Assembly: GCF_036884655.1 (NCBI RefSeq)
Contig: NC_088347.1
Coordinates: 13,264,001 to 13,328,000, forward strand
Origin: Musa acuminata AAA Group
Taxonomy: Eukaryota; Streptophyta; Magnoliopsida; Zingiberales; Musaceae
Length of the DNA: 64,000 nt
Direction of reading: 5' to 3'
The notes beneath the pieces were generated by a model. It ran no database searches. It saw only the letters and a list, made by a program, of their open reading frames with translations, and had not been told where the DNA came from. Made by a program: the position numbers and the translations under genes. Positions 25,168 through 35,599 of the stretch are shown in pieces; position 1 is the stretch's first letter; every line of letters starts with the position of its first letter.

Positions 25168-26187
25168 TTGCTTCCTAAATTTTCAGATATATTTGATGAA
25201 TCGCGCAACCTACCTCTTCTTACCCGTCGGCATGATCATTGTATAACGATTCTCCCAGGAAAATCTCTAGCAAATACTCAGCCATATCAGTATCCACATC
25301 TCCAAAAGGATGAAATAGAAAGGATTGTAAAAGAGATGCTTAAAACAGGAGTTATTCGGCTAAGTTACAGCCCCTACTCTTTATCGGTGCTCCTCGTACG
25401 AAAGAAGGACGGAACATGGTGATTGTATGTTGATTACCAAACTCTCAATGGCATAACCATCAAGGACAAATATCCTATTCCAGTATTAGATGAATTGCTA
25501 GATGAAAGAGAGCACAAATATTCACAAAGCTAGATCTTTGATTCGGGTATCATCAAATACGAGTGTGCGAAGAAGACATACCGAAAACCACCTTTTGAAC
25601 AAACAACGACCACTAAGAATTTTTGCTTTCTTCAATAGAAGGTGGAATATCATGGGCATATCAAATCAGAGGAAGGTATGGTAGTGGACCTCTCCAAAAT
25701 TGGAGCAATGCAGAACTGGCATACCTCAAGGAACTTAAAATTGCTACGTGGCTTTCTCAGTTTAATAGGCTACTACCACAAGTTCATAAAAAATGATAGA
25801 AAGATCAGTGCACTACTTACTTCCATGCTAAAAAAAGATACTTTCCAATAGTTGGAGAAAGCCACCACTGTCTTCGACAAACTTAAAGTCGCAATGACGA
25901 CAATGCACGTACTAGCGCTACTCGACTTCGGCAAGACTTTCATTATTGAAGCCGATGCCTCCGGAGTCGGAATTGGTGTTATACTAATGCAAGATGGTTG
26001 CCGCCTCACTTATACCAGTAAGAAATTATCTCATTCCCATCACAAAATGACTACTTATGACAAGCAGATGCTCGCGATTGTGAATGCGGTGGCCAAATGG
26101 AGATCATACATGATCGGGCGATGCTTTCAAATCAAGACTGACCATAAAAGCCTAAAATATTTTTTAGAGCAGAAGATATCTTCCCCC
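25168..26187 (+). pseudogene. Gypsy copy 1 reverse transcriptase and RNase H, broken
   Basis: The RT start is seen as GVIRLSYSPYSLSVLLVRKK at 25168-25422, ending in a stop after KKDGTW. A large internal part of RT, including the catalytic YxDD, appears deleted near 25530-25640. RNase H-like residues KTFIIEADASGVGIGVIL, YDKQMLAIV and IKTDHKSLKYFLEQ lie at 25852-26187. The frame is cut by element BC at 26187. Confidence 0.8.
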
Positions 26188-28391
26188 TGTTAGGATCAAG
26201 AGCACTAAAAGGGGGGGTGAATTAGTGCAACGGAAACGTTTCTGCGATTAAAATCGAAAGCTGCGTTCGAACGCCAAAAACGATTTTGATGTAAAATCCG
26301 ATTCTAAGACTACTTTAGCTTAAGATAAAGCGAGATGAAGTTAAAGTAGATCTACAGAGGCAGTTTACAGTTTATGATAAAAATCAGAATGCAAGCACAA
26401 ATTGAAATCTGACGTTCGTACGATAAAACTGGTTTACGTCTAAACGTCAACTTTGAAGATACTGAACTTTGAGATATGTTTTGTAAATGCACAGAAGGCA
26501 GTTTGCAATTATAATTGGAGTCAAAACGTAAACGTAAACTGAAATATAATGATCGTATGAAAATGTCGATTTACGTCTAAACGCAGATTCGGAAAGTTCT
26601 GAACTTAGAAACTTGTTCGTAAAAGCGCAGAAGGCAGTAGCTATTTTGGAGGTTTGCAGTAAAGATAAAATGCTCAAAAGCAAATGCAAACCGAGATTTA
26701 GAGTGGTTCGGTCAATCTTGACCTACTCCACTTTTGGCTTCCTCCACCGACGAGGTCACCGACGTCAACTAGAGGCCTTCCTTCAATAGGCGAAAGCCAA
26801 CTGCCCTTTTACAGTTTCACTCCTTTTGACGGGCTCAGGAGACAACCCTTACTGGACTTTTCTCTCCTCTCTTTACAACTCAAAACTTGAACAGAAAGAG
26901 GAGAACTTTTGGCCTTTACAACAATTTTGAGCTCTAAGAATGACAAAAAAGATCAAGATTTCGGTGTGTGTCTCTATACTTTCTGTGCTGAATGGGTGGG
27001 GTATTTATAGGCCCCAACCCAGTTCAAATTTGGAGCTCAAAACTATCAAATCCCGGAATTTCGGGATCAGGCGGTTGCACCTCCTGATTGGAGCGGTTGC
27101 ACCGCCTAGCAGAGCTCGAAGACTGAGCCCAGACAGTTGCACCTCTCTGTCAGGGGCGGTTGCACCGCCTGAGTCTGGCTCGGAGACTGAGCCCCAGGCG
27201 GTGCCACCTCTTGACTGAGGCGGTTGCACCTCCTGCTAGAGCTCGAAGACCGAGCTCAAGCGGTTCTACCTCTCTATCAGGGGAGGTTGCACCGCCTAGT
27301 CTCGCTCGGAGACTGAGCCCAAGCGGTTGCACCTCCTGACTGAGGCGGTTGCACCGCTTGCCAGAGCTCGAAGACCGAGCTCAGGCGGTGCTACCTCTCT
27401 GTTAGGGGAGGTTGCACCGCCTAGTCTCGCTCGGAGGCTGAGCCCAAGCGGTGCCACCTCGTGGCTGGGGCGGTTGCACCGCCAAGTCTCCCTGGGAGAC
27501 TTAGCCCAGGCAGTGCTACCTCCTAGCTTGGGCGGTTGCACCTCCTGGTGCAATCAGGGTCCGAATGGGTAGCTCCATTCGGCCCAATTTCGGTTTTTCA
27601 GGGGCCCAATTGCCCCAAGATTAAGCTAATGGGATCACCTCCCATTTCCAACTTAATCAACGTGCTAACTATGATTAATTCTAAGACAATTTCTATAGTT
27701 TTGCTTTGGTGCGTCAATCGCTTCTTCCGGCGAACTTCCGTCGATCATCCGATGAACCCTCGGTGATGCTCCTGTGGACTTCCGGCAAACTCCTGGACTT
27801 GCGACGATCCACTTGGCGAGTTCCGACGAGCTTCGCTTGGCAAGCTCCTGGACTTCTTGGATCTGTTTCCGCAGAACCTCCGACGACTGTCCGAACTTCC
27901 GTCGAACTCTCGAACTCCCAACGTGATCATTGACTTGACTCCGGCGCAACTCCTGCTTCTTGTCTAACTTTCATCGTAGTTAATCCTGCACACTTAAAAC
28001 AAAACTTTGATTGAGACAATTAATCCTAAGCAATTAACCAAGTTGTCCGGCATGTCATTGGTCCCTCGACGCTTCGTCCGATTCTTCGGCACATCGTCCT
28101 CTCCTGCAGCCTATTGCCCAATCGGCCAGTTGACTCCGCAACTCCGATATCCTTGGCACAATACCCGCTCTTCTTGGCCCGATACCCGAGTTCACGGCCC
28201 GAAGCCTTCTGTCGATACGTCGACCGATCCACTGGCCCGACGTCCAATCTTCTGACATGTTCCTTCGGCACAACATGATTTTCCTGCTTTAATTGTCTCA
28301 TCTTGATCGAAGCATCCTGCGTCACTCAAAACGTAGATTAAATTATAAACATATATCAAGTAGTTTCATCATCAAAATACGAGATTCAACA
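26188..28391 (-). repeat. LTR B (3' LTR of element BC), 2204 bp
   Basis: Starts TGTTAGGATCAAGAGC and ends GATTCAACA, followed by the PPT. It contains a promoter-like TATA (minus strand CCTATAAATACCCC) at 26998-27011. Just beyond that, on the U3 side, is a GC-rich array of palindromic units (GGCGGTTGCACCGCC type) at about 27070-27545. Confidence 0.92.
27070..27545. repeat. Palindromic GC-rich minisatellite in LTR B
   Basis: Roughly 45-65 bp spaced units alternate GCGGTTGCACC/GGTGCTACC with paired boxes such as GAGCTCGAAGACCGAGCTC and CTCGGAGACTGAGCCC. Each box can pair with itself or its neighbour. It is the only GC-rich part of an otherwise AT-rich element and sits next to the TATA box. Long open frames across it are by-products of its composition. 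Confidence 0.8.
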
Positions 28392-28405
28392 ATCTCCCCC
28401 TTTTT
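28392..28405 (-). other. PPT of element BC
   Basis: Minus strand AAAAAGGGGGAGAT, directly before the 3' LTR. Confidence 0.85.
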
Positions 28406-28467
28406 GATGATGACAACCACTTGATGACGGAGTTAAACTTAACTCCCGGAGTTTAAAAAAACTCCCC

Positions 28468-28490
28468 CTATCAATATGCCATATTGATAG
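28468..28490. repeat. Perfect hairpin near the PPT of element BC
   Basis: An 11-bp arm CTATCAATATG is followed by one base and its exact reverse complement. It lies about 75 bp inside the 3' LTR and overlaps a PPT-like ACTCCCCCTA. The same hairpin is in EF (40777-40797) and J (60509-60531), and a slightly altered form is in GH (52894-52916). Confidence 0.85.
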
Positions 28491-31058
28491 AACCTTGAAT
28501 TCAAACTGAATTCAAGTCATTGCAATATTCAGCATGAATACTTGCAACACGTCATCATGAACTTATGCATAAACTTATGCATAACATGTCATGTCATGAA
28601 CATACTTCTCCCCCTTTGTCATCAACAAAAAGGAGAAGTACCACAATCAAGTGTGTGTGATATTGGTTCAACTCATTGCATGAAAAACATAATATCAAGT
28701 TTTATCATCATGCAGTTTTGAAACCAGAAAATTTAGCAAATGTTACATCATGCTTAGAACATTCAAGCTATCAAGTTTTAGATATGCGAGTTTTACAGCA
28801 TACAAGATAGCACTTTTAGAACATGCTAGCAATGTTATAACATTTTAGGACTTGCAAGCTAGCAATTTAGAGATGTTCAAGAAGGCAACTCTTGCTTCTT
28901 GAAGTATAAGTTTTGCTACATATGCAAGTTAACTCTTTGCTTATGCAAGATATCATTCATTGGTGATGTTCAATATAGCAAGTTCTACATCATGCAAGCT
29001 AGTGAATCTTATAACATTTTAGAACATGCATAATCACCAAAGCATCATAAATTTTAATGATGTGCAAAATTACAAATTTTGCATGTTTGCATTTGTGCAT
29101 CTTAAGATTTGTAATATAGCACTTCTTAGTGATGTTCAAGATAGCAAGTTCTTTCTTCTCTTTTGAGAAGTGTCATTTTTGCTTTCTTTGCAAAGTGCAA
29201 GCTAGCAAAATGCCAAACTAGCAAGAGATAATGTTTTATATGAGGCAAGCAAACAATTTGGCAAGTGTTACATTTGCATCTTCTCTTTAGAGGAGTGTAA
29301 TTTTTGCTTTCATCTTGAATTGTGTAAGCTAGCTAGTTTGCCTCTTTTCATGATGTCCACACTAGAAATTCTTGCTCCCCCTTTGTCATTATCAAAAAGA
29401 AGGGAAGACCCTTTTTTTTTTATTTTCAGATTATGATAAAGGTAAGTATCAATTTTATTTGTGCATCATTATATATTCAAATTAAAGCATACACAATTTG
29501 AAAAGCCTTATTTTTCATGCACGATACCGAAAAATAAATCAATCATCATTAATGGGTATATCATACATGATACTCAAACATTAAAATTTTTAAGCATTTA
29601 TCAAATTACATCCTACCATACATGATCGAAACTTCTTATTTGTATATATCAAAACAAATTAATGAATATTTCATGTATTCTTCTCTTCACATAAGGAATA
29701 TCAAGAAGAATTATTAGGTGATGAGATAAACATTTCATGAATGCAAGTAATTGCATAAAAATCATATCATAAGTGTTTCATGTATTCATATTATCACATG
29801 AAGCATACAAGACAATAATGCAAAGAAATCATGTCATGAAGAATATCAATGTGAAAATTCAGCAAAGATCACATGATACAATCGCAAAGCATGATATAAT
29901 TATGCAATATATCATGAGATGATAATTTATCATATCAATGAAAGATATCAATGAGGATCAATTCGTGAATACCAAAGATATGATTTATGGTTCATTACAA
30001 TTCTTCTTAACAAGTTCACGATCAAGATTCATATAATTCTTAATAAAGCAAATTGATGTATAATCATCACACAAGACATACAAGGCAAAGAAATCTTGTT
30101 ATTTCTATATTATGAAATATATGATATCAAGGCTCATGATTCATTTGAAAAGATATAGTACAAAGAGCAACTTGAAACATTCTTATCAAGATCACATTTT
30201 AAAATATTCCAAGTTTCAAGATATCAATATGACACTTCATTGAATTCTAAGAAATCAAAAGACAAGTTGCATTTCATTTGAAGAACTCCTTTTTGATAAA
30301 TGTAGGGAGCATAATAAACGATCTTGATTTATAAAGAGCTTCATGTTATAATTATCAAGATCATGATTTTAATAATTATTCTCTTTAGCAAAGAATCACA
30401 AAAGCACTTTATTTTTGCATAAGAAATCTCATTGTATTATGATTTGTAAATTCTTTTTCTGCACATGAATCATAGGAGATATGTATGTGAAACAAATCTT
30501 TGCAAGCAAAAACACTATCATTCATATTTCAAGATAGAATTTATAAGCAAGAATCATTTCATCAAATCCATTTTAGAAAAATATTTTTCATAAGTGTATG
30601 AGAAAATCCGATTGTTAGGATACCAATTGTTAAGTGAATCCGAAAATAAAATTAACACTTTTATATATTCAGACATGATTTTTGCTATAGATTTTGAAAT
30701 TAAATCATGAAGATCAAACAAGCTCATGATCATGGATAACTTAAAATCTCATGCATAAAATTGTTAATCATTATATCATAACCATTTAATATTACATCAT
30801 TATGCATTACTTTTAAATCAAACGTGATTTCATTCAACAATGTTAATCAAACATGATACACATTATTATTTCTTAACCATGATTTCATATTTTCAATCAA
30901 AATTATTTTGTTTGTTTATCATAAAATATGCAATATTATCATTTTTAAAATTACTAGCATGATCATGTTTTTTGTATTTTTATTTTTAAACATGTAATTT
31001 TCAAGAAAATTAATTCTAAACTAAAAAAGAAAATACATCATGAAAGCATCAAGTAATT
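28491..31058 (-). other. AT-rich spacer of element BC with repeat array and PPT-like motifs
   Basis: No credible gene. Two further PPT-like tracts CTCCCCCTTTGTC lie at 28608-28620 and 29375-29387. Between them is a degenerate array of AAGCTAGCAA-type words. From 29400 to 31058 the sequence is AT-rich with no recognised domain. In Sireviruses this position can hold an envelope-like frame, but none is supported here. Confidence 0.75.
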
Positions 31059-32045
31059 TCAAAATAAACCAAAGGCATTTAAGGCGTAGTTTGCCGCCTC
31101 GCTTTTGTTGAATTTTTCTTCGTCTTCGGAGGAGCTCGATTCATCCCAATTTTTGTTCTTCTTCTTGCATTTAAAGCAAGTAGTTCCATTCTTTTTGCTT
31201 TTTAATTTTCGTTTCATTTGTAGTTTAAGTTCACCATCACTTGAGCTTATGCTCGAGTGGTCTTCAAATGTTCTATGTCCCAAATCCTTCCTGTTCTTTG
31301 GAAGGTTGTTTTGTTCATCATTGTCCTCATCACTTGAGTCATCGCTCAAGTGGCATTCATTTGTCCAGAGTTCCAAATCCTTCCTATTCTTTGGAAGGTG
31401 ATTGTGTTCAACATGTTCATCATGTGCATTGTGCACCATTTCATATGTCATCAACGAACCAATTAGTTCTTCAAGTGGTAAGTTGTTTAGATTTTTAGCT
31501 TCATATTTTGCAGTTACTTTTGAATCCCACTTTTTAGAAAGAGAATGCAAAATCTTGTTTACGAGTTCAAAATCCGAAAAATATTTTCCAAGAGCTCTTA
31601 AACTATTGACGACATCTGTGAAACGGGTGTACATGTCGCCTATAGTCTCGCTTGGTTGCATTCAAAAAAGCTCAAAATCATGCAATAAAAAGTTAACTTT
31701 CGAGTCTTTGACTCTACTAGTTCCCTCGTGCGTGATTTCAAGTGTTTGCCAAATGTCAAAAGCCATTTCGCACGTAGAAATCCGATTGAACTCATTTTTG
31801 TCCAAAGCGTAAAATAAGGCATTCATAGCCTTTGCGTTTAAAGAAAAATACTTCTTCTCCAAATCTGACCATTCGTTCATCGGTTTAGAGGGAAGTTGAA
31901 AACCGTTTTCAATGATATTCCATAAATCTAAATTCGTAAAAATCAAGAAAACTCTCATTCGAGTTTTCCAATAAGTGTAGTCCAATCCGTTAAACAATAG
32001 TAGACGAAAGACCGAAAAGCCCTCTTGAAAGCCATGAAGAGCCAT
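31059..32045 (-). pseudogene. Gag of element BC, one in-frame stop
   Basis: The ATG at 32045 lies about 40 nt after the PBS. The frame spans 329 codons, with a single in-frame TGA at 31662-31664 (after FELF) where the other copies read HM. The N-terminal part has the copia gag block YTYWKTRMRVFL, followed by KYFSLNAKAMNALFYALDK and EMAFDIWQTLEITHEGTSRV. The C-terminal part has acidic repeats (HLSDDSSDEDNDEQNNL, LPKNRKDL twice) and CFKCKKKNKNWDESSSS. That last block keeps the first CxxC of a zinc knuckle but lacks the following His and Cys. No pol frame follows. Confidence 0.88.
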
Positions 32046-32081
32046 TTCTCTCGGGTGAAAATCCGAAATGAGAAAAACTGG

Positions 32082-32093
32082 GCTCTGATACCA
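32082..32093 (-). other. Primer binding site of element BC (tRNA-iMet type)
   Basis: Minus strand TGGTATCAGAGC, two bases from the 5' LTR end. This is the standard copia iMet primer site. Confidence 0.9.
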
Positions 32094-32095
32094 AT

Positions 32096-34321
32096 TGTTA
32101 GGATCAAGAGCACTAAGAGGGGGGGGGGGGGTGTGAATTAGTGCAGCGGAAAAGTTTCTGCGATTAAAATCGAAAGCTGCGTTCGAACGCCAAAAACGAT
32201 TTTGATGTAAAATCCGATTCTAAGACTACTTTAGCTTAAGATTAAGCAAGATGAAGTTAAAGTAGATCTACAGAGGCAGTTTGCATTTTATGATAAAAAT
32301 CAGAATGCAAGAGCAAACTGAAATCCGACGTTCGTACGATAAAATCGGTTTACGTCTAAACGTCAACTTTGAAGATACTGAACTTTGAGATATGTTTTGT
32401 AAATGTGCAGAAGGCAGTTTGCAGTTATAATTGGAGTCAAAACATAAACGTAAATTGAAATGTAAAGATCGTATGAAAATGCCGATTTACGTCTAAACGC
32501 ATATTCGGAAAGTTCTGAACTTAGAAACTCGTTTGTAAAAGCGCAGAAGGCAGTAGCTATTTAGGAGGTTTGCAGTAAAGATAAAATTCTCAAAAGTAAA
32601 TGCAAACCGAGATTTAGAGTGGTTCGGTCAATCTTGACCTACTCTACTTTTGGCTTCCTCCACCGACGAGGTCACCGACGTCAACTAGAGGCCTTCCTTC
32701 AATAGGCGAAGGCCAACTGCCCTTTTACAGTTTCACTCTTTTTGACGGGCTCAGGAGACAACCCTTACAAGACTTTTCTCTCCTCTCTTTACAACTCAAA
32801 ACTTGAAGAACAGAAAGAGAAGAACTTTTGGCCTTTACAACAATTTTGAGCTCTAAGAATCACAAAAAAGATCAAGATTTCGGTGTGTGTCTCTATACTT
32901 TCTGTGCTGAATGGGTGGGGTATTTATAGGTCCCGACCCAGTTCAAATTTGGAGCTCAAAACTATCAAATCCTAGAATTCCGGGATCAGGCGGTTGCACC
33001 TCCTGACTGGAGCGGTTGCACCGCCTGGTAGAGCTCGAAGACTGAGCCCAGGCGGTTGCACCTCTCTGTCAGGGGCGGTTGCACCACCTGAGTCTGGCTC
33101 GGAGACTGAGCCCCAAGCGGTGCCACCTCCTGACTGAGGCGGTTGCACCTCCTGCCAGAGCTCGAAGACCGAGCTCAGGCGGTGCTACCTCTCTGTCAGG
33201 GGAGGTTGCACCGCCTAGTCTCGCTTGGAGACTGAGCCCAAGCGGTTGCACCTCCTGACTGAGGCGGTTGCACCGCCTACCAGAGCTCGAAGACCGAGCT
33301 CAGGCGGTGCTACCTCTCTGTCAGGGGAGGTTGCACTGCCCAGTCTTGCTCGGAGACTGAGCCCAGGCGGTGCCACCTCCTGGCTGGGGCGGTTGCACCG
33401 CCCAATCTCCCTGGGAGACTTAGCCCAGGCAGTGCTACCTCCTGGCTTGGGCGGTTGCACCTCCTGGTGCAATCAGGGTCCGAATGGGTAGCTCCATTCG
33501 GCCCAATTTCAGTTTTTCAAGGGCCCAATTGCCCCAAGATTAAGCTAATGGGATCACCTCCCATTTCCAACTTAATCAACGTGCTAACTACGATTAATTC
33601 TAAGACAATTTCTACAGCTTTGCTTCGGTGCATCAATCGCTTCTTCCGGTGAGTTTCCGGTGAACTTCCGTCGATCATCCGATGAACCCTCGGTGATGCT
33701 CCTGCGGACTTCCGGCAAACTCCTGGACTTGCGATGATCCACTTGGCAAGTTCCGACGAGCTTCGCTTGGCAAGCTCTTGGACTTCTCAGATATGTTTCC
33801 GCAGAACCTCCGACGACTGTCCGAACTTCCGTCGAACTCTCGAACTCCCAACGTGATCATTGACTTGACTCCGGCATAACTCCTGCTGCTTGTCTAACTT
33901 TCATCGTAGTTAATCCTACACACTTAAAACAAAACTTTGATCGAGACAATTAATCCTAAGCAATTAACCAAGTTGTCCGGCATGTTATTGGTCCCTCGAC
34001 GCTTCGTCCGATTCTTTGGCACATCGTCCTCTCCTGCAGCCTATTGCCCAATCGGCCAGTTGACTCCGCAACTCTGATATCCTTGGCACAATACCCACTC
34101 TTCTTGGCCCAATGCCCGAGTCCACGGCCCGAAACCTTCTGTCGATACGTCGATCGATCCACCGGCCCGATGTCCAATCTTCTGACATGTTCCTTCGGCA
34201 CAACATGATTTTCCTACTTTAATTGTCTCATCTTGATCGAAGCATCCTGCGTCACTCAAAACGCTGATTAAATCATAACCATATATCAAGTAGTTTCATC
34301 ATCAAAATACGAGATTCAACA
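32096..34321 (-). repeat. LTR C (5' LTR of element BC), 2226 bp
   Basis: Same termini as LTR B and very similar throughout. TATA is at 32919-32930 and the palindromic array at about 32988-33465. The G-run near its left edge (32111-32131) is longer than in LTR B. Confidence 0.92.
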
Positions 34322-34326
34322 CCCCC

Positions 34327-34975
34327 CAAGTAGCAAAAATAGATAATAAAGCTTCTTGGATATGATTATGAAATAACTTACAAAAAGGGGAAAGAGAATG
34401 TTGTGGTAGATGAGCTTTCGCGGCTACCCGAGCAAGCTGAATTTTCAACCGTTTCACTTCTGACCAGCAACTTCCTTGTGGATATTAAGATCGAATGGAA
34501 GGAAGATCTAGAGACCAGTAAGATCATAAAAAAATTGGAGGAAGCACTAAGCTCCATGGCTCTTACAATTGGGACTAAAAAGAATTACGCTATAAAGGAT
34601 GCATTGTGCTTGTGCCAAATTATACTTGCATCTTTATGAGCATATTTTAGACAGAGTTATTCCAGATATAGGGCACTAAATTGAAAAGGAGTTCAGCGTA
34701 TCATCCATAAATCAACGGCTAGACGAAAGTGGTGAACCGGTGCTTGGAGATAGCTCAAAGCCATCCACCAAATATGACTACCCAAGGAGAACTTCAGACC
34801 CAGTCGAGTGCCATGATTGATCGATGGATTGTGACCCAACGACGATAACCCACTACTGAAGCGCTAATGTTGTGGGTGAACTTACCAGCAGAAGACGCCA
34901 CTTGGAAGAACTATAATGACTTGAAGATCAAATTCCCAGAGTTCATGGAATCTCAACCTCGAGGATAAGTCTGAT
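34327..34975 (+). pseudogene. Gypsy copy 1: RNase H end, integrase remnant and C-terminal tail
   Basis: The frame resumes with YEITYKKGKENVVVDELSRL then LLTSNFLVDIKIEWKEDLET, the RNase H to integrase linker, and stops at 34639. Only the end of the integrase core (SSAYHP) survives next. The tail VNLPAEDATWKNYNDLKIKF-PEF resembles a chromodomain end. Most of the integrase, including its zinc finger and DDE residues, is missing. Confidence 0.75.
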
Positions 34976-34991
34976 TTGAAGAGAGTGGGTC

Positions 34992-35545
34992 TGTTAGGAC
35001 TCTAGCTAGGAGAGTCCTAATAGAGAAGGGTATTCATGTAAAACCTACCTAAGCTAACCCTTATTAAAGAGGTAAAGAGGCTGGCTAGGGTTAGTAGGTT
35101 GTTTATTGGTAAAAAATTAGGAGTTGTAAAGGAATAGGAGTCTTGAGTAGGAGTCATATTAGGAGTTAGGGTTTAGAAGTCCTATAAATAGCTATGTATT
35201 CCTCCTCTTTTGAAACGCAATAGATGAATCTTTTCTACAGTCTTTGAGTAGCAACTTGGAGGGAGAAACCCCTATAGAGTTTCAAGGAGGCCGATCCCCT
35301 AAAGAGATCAACCCCAAATTTAGAATTTGCAAGGGTTCTAACATGTCTCCGCACGAGCAACTATGAGACCAGCTACCTTCATAAAATGGATGTGTATACA
35401 GCACAACAGTCTATCCGGTTATCTTGATGTCCCTTTAGGATAACTTATGACCAGGATTATTTAGGGTTTGTGTTTAAAGGTGAATCGGTCTTATTATCGT
35501 GATCTCATCACGATCCGATTCTCATTGCACAGATCCAAGGATGTC

Positions 35546-35548
<3 letters not shown>
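34992..35548 (+). repeat. 3' LTR of gypsy copy 1
   Basis: Starts TGTTAGGACTCTAGC after a purine-rich GAAGAGAGTGGGTC and ends ATGTCACA. It contains TATA box CCTATAAATAGC near 35182 and a polyadenylation-like region. A related piece is on the minus strand at 37727-37918. Confidence 0.75.

Positions 35549-35595
<47 letters not shown>
35549..35595. repeat. (AT)n microsatellite
   Basis: Uninterrupted alternating A and T for 47 bases directly after the gypsy 3' LTR. Confidence 0.98.

Positions 35596-35599
<4 letters not shown>

Larger units (their letters stand above)
26188..34321 (-). mobile_element. Complete gag-only Sirevirus-like element BC (non-autonomous), 8134 bp
   Basis: Two LTRs of about 2.2 kb look nearly identical by eye and flank 3.7 kb of internal DNA. 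The 5-bp TSD CCCCC is at 26183-26187 and 34322-34326, within gypsy copy 1, whose RNase H frame resumes on the far side. The internal part has a PBS, one gag frame and an AT-rich spacer with PPT motifs. There is no protease, integrase, RT or RNase H. The structure matches what is called TR-GAG in plants, so movement would need enzymes from another element. LTR similarity suggests it is one of the younger insertions here. Confidence 0.92.
23371..35548 (+). mobile_element. Ty3/gypsy element, copy 1 (split by element BC)
   Basis: Plus-strand gypsy order gag, protease, RT, RNase H is seen at 23371-26187. The frame continues after an insertion at 34322, and the 3' LTR is at 34992-35548. The 5' LTR and PBS are missing, and the left edge abuts element A. 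Most of the integrase is deleted near 34640-34690. RNase H precedes the integrase remnant, which is the gypsy order. A copy of the same family lies on the minus strand at 37727-38288 and 46035-48385. Confidence 0.82.

Noticed and set aside
27005..27572. Several open frames on both strands in the LTR minisatellite (also at 33069-33491 and 59050-59563) with repeated SLRARLGGATSPDREVA-like residues
   Set aside because: They lie wholly within LTR repeat blocks, occur on both strands in all LTR copies and follow from the GC-rich repeat composition. No domain is recognisable.
28007..28325. Conserved overlapping frames on both strands in LTR B, repeated at 33956-34289, 40343-40631, 48448-48654, 53055-53276 and 60067-60400
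   Set aside because: They lie inside U3 of the LTRs. Conservation is explained by the shared repeat, and the frames overlap on opposite strands.
29400..31058. Envelope-like gene in the spacer of the Sirevirus-like elements
   Set aside because: Some Sireviruses have one there, but no long frame, signal peptide or membrane segment is present in any of the copies here.
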